Shown in pieces: positions 63,386 to 64,000 of a stretch of DNA of 64,000 bases. The position numbers and the translations under genes are program-made. The notes below the pieces were generated by a model. It had not been told where the DNA came from. It searched no databases and saw only the letters and a program-made list of their open reading frames with translations. The DNA is from Vibrio sinus (GTDB lineage Bacteria; Pseudomonadota; Gammaproteobacteria; Enterobacterales; Vibrionaceae), in NCBI RefSeq assembly GCF_023634645.1, contig NZ_JAMKMR010000020.1, positions 1 to 64,000 on the forward strand, written 5' to 3'. How positions within the stretch are numbered: position 1 is the stretch's first letter; the number at the start of each line of letters is the position of its first letter.

Positions 63386-63413
63386 ATTTAACATAATCCA
63401 CATAATACGCACC
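63386..63413. other. dif-like XerCD site / phage attachment junction
   Basis: A 28-bp site with 11-6-11 architecture. On the minus strand: GGTGCGTATTA (XerC side), TGTGGA (centre), TTATGTTAAAT (XerD side). The XerD arm equals that of Vibrio dif sites as I remember them; the XerC arm and centre look like filamentous-phage attP. It overlaps the last codons of the DUF3693 gene, whose CVLCGLC tail is encoded by the site. Confidence 0.8.
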
Positions 63414-63756
63414 GAGCTGCGTGAGCGAAATCGGGCGTCAGAACCAAGGCTAAGCCTGCGCTAGCCATTGATATTGCTCGTAATCCTTGGCCGTTAAACT
63501 TTTTTGCAATACTTTCCCACATCGCTTTAACTCTTGGGTTGTCGTTGCGATCTGCGTGGCAACCTAACAATGCGATCTCTGGATCGATTCCTGATTCCTC
63601 TGCTAGAAAAACTGCTTCTGAATCAGATATATATCTTTTACCTTTACGCATTTCGTAGATTCTAGATGCTGGCAGATTTAAATCGTGGGCAATCTGCTTA
63701 TCTTGTACGTAATTTTTTGCCTTTTTGTACGTATCTAATAGCTGACTTTGGTACAT
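63388..63756 (-). CDS. DUF3693 phage repressor-like protein
   Basis: A 122-residue DNA-binding protein of the DUF3693 type found in Vibrio filamentous phages. The helix-turn-helix is KQIAHDLNLPASRIYEMRKG. The C-terminal half has a hydrophobic stretch (MASAGLALVLTPDFAHA) and ends in a Cys-rich tail CVLCGLC encoded by the XerCD site. GGAGGATC precedes the start. It is divergent from the phage gene at 63902 and most likely represses it, by analogy with RstR. Confidence 0.75.
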   Translation of the reverse strand: MYQSQLLDTYKKAKNYVQDKQIAHDLNLPASRIYEMRKGKRYISDSEAVFLAEESGIDPEIALLGCHADRNDNPRVKAMWESIAKKFNGQGLRAISMASAGLALVLTPDFAHAARCVLCGLC

Positions 63757-63794
63757 GTACGATCCTCCGTTTTTTTTATTCTAGCTCATCAGTA

Positions 63795-63852
63795 ACGAAA
63801 AATCGTATCTTGCGAATACGATTAATCGTGTTTTACGATTACGAAAAATCGT
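63795..63852. promoter_or_regulatory. Three operator repeats at 23-bp spacing
   Basis: ACGAAAAATCGT at 63795-63806 and 63841-63852, ACGATTAATCGT at 63818-63829: three 12-bp dyads starting exactly 23 bp apart. They lie between the repressor-like gene and the phage gene, hence probable repressor operators. Confidence 0.7.
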
Positions 63853-63901
63853 TATTAAGTAAATCACTCTTGCTGATTAAACTTTGCCAGGAATAAATTT
63901 T

Positions 63902-64000
63902 ATGCGTCGTTGGGTTTTAGATTTGGCTACAGGCAAACGTGAGCTCGTTCGTTTTGAACCAGTCAGCGTCAACCGCCCGTTCACTGCAAGCTCCTATGAT
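63902..64000 (+). CDS. Start of a rightward phage gene (probable replication protein), partial
   Basis: The first 33 codons are present: MRRWVLDLATGKRELVRFEP and on. AGGA lies nine bases upstream. By position after the operators it would be the replication initiator in a filamentous phage, but too little sequence is visible to be sure. Truncated by the window edge. Confidence 0.45.
   Translation, partial: MRRWVLDLATGKRELVRFEPVSVNRPFTASSYD

Larger units (their letters stand above)
63386..64000. mobile_element. Left end of an integrated filamentous-phage-like element (partial)
   Basis: From the XerCD junction rightward the content changes to a divergent repressor-like gene and an early rightward gene across an operator array, the layout of dif-integrating inoviruses (CTXphi, VGJphi, f237 types). 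The element runs past the window edge, so its length and cargo are not visible. Confidence 0.65.

Noticed and set aside
1..64000. tRNA, rRNA genes and CRISPR arrays
   Set aside because: None seen: no cloverleaf-like segments, no rRNA signature sequences, no regularly spaced direct repeats with spacers.

Overview
The window looks like gamma-proteobacterial, almost certainly Vibrio, DNA of moderate GC content. The evidence is the content and order: a phaBAPC polyester cluster, a napFDABC operon beside narQP, Vibrio-type small families (DUF3389, DUF3319, DUF805, DUF3693), and at the right end ddl, an integrase, DUF3319 and yciH leading into a dif-like XerCD site. From memory this last order resembles the dif2 (terminus) region of Vibrio chromosome II, so I infer that the window lies on the second chromosome and ends at its terminus. 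I see no tRNA, rRNA or CRISPR array.

Layout. 1-5.3 kb: a membrane sensor kinase, a TyrP-like tyrosine permease with two TyrR-type boxes, ACP phosphodiesterase (acpH) and a TetR regulator. 5.3-10.4 kb: an 880-base AT-rich regulatory region, then phaB-phaA-phasin-phaC, with a hairpin between phasin and phaC and a UUCG terminator at the end. 10.4-19.1 kb: housekeeping and accessory genes (secreted nuclease-like protein, nrdDG behind an NrdR box, DUF805, aspartate/aromatic aminotransferase, retropepsin-like lipoprotein, CreA, a 2OG-Fe(II)-type oxygenase, a DnaJ-related protein). 19.1-26.3 kb: an ABC-class ATPase, a FabV-type enoyl reductase, and tesA divergent from a ybbA/ybbP ABC transporter. 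26.4-33.4 kb: a deformylase paralogue, a Tat-exported phospholipase C, a candidate DnaA-box cluster, an FAD oxidoreductase, and an ArsR/ACR3 arsenite pair with two matching operators.

33.4-49.5 kb: a 16 kb segment bracketed by two inverted 264-bp copies of a non-coding, MITE-like element. It holds 5-oxoprolinase (pxpABC), the periplasmic nitrate reductase operon with its NarQ/NarP regulators, cytochrome b561 with a YceI protein, an OLD-family ATPase and a 5'-nucleotidase-like enzyme. 49.6-63.2 kb: a yybP-ykoY-type (manganese) riboswitch ahead of a TerC/Alx protein, several small regulators and enzymes, an SgrR-like regulator followed by a short transcript unit encoding 25 residues, the Pat acetyltransferase, a SPOR lipoprotein, ddl, an integrase and yciH. 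63.39 kb to the end: the left edge of a filamentous-phage-like element. It consists of a 28-bp dif-like junction, a DUF3693 repressor-like gene, three operator repeats at exact 23-bp spacing, and the start of a rightward phage gene.

How the parts work together: NarQ/NarP and a probable FNR site drive nap. PhaA, PhaB and PhaC make polyhydroxybutyrate from acetyl-CoA, with the phasin coating the granule. PxpABC recycles 5-oxoproline. The XerCD site is where chromosome-dimer resolution and phage integration would meet.
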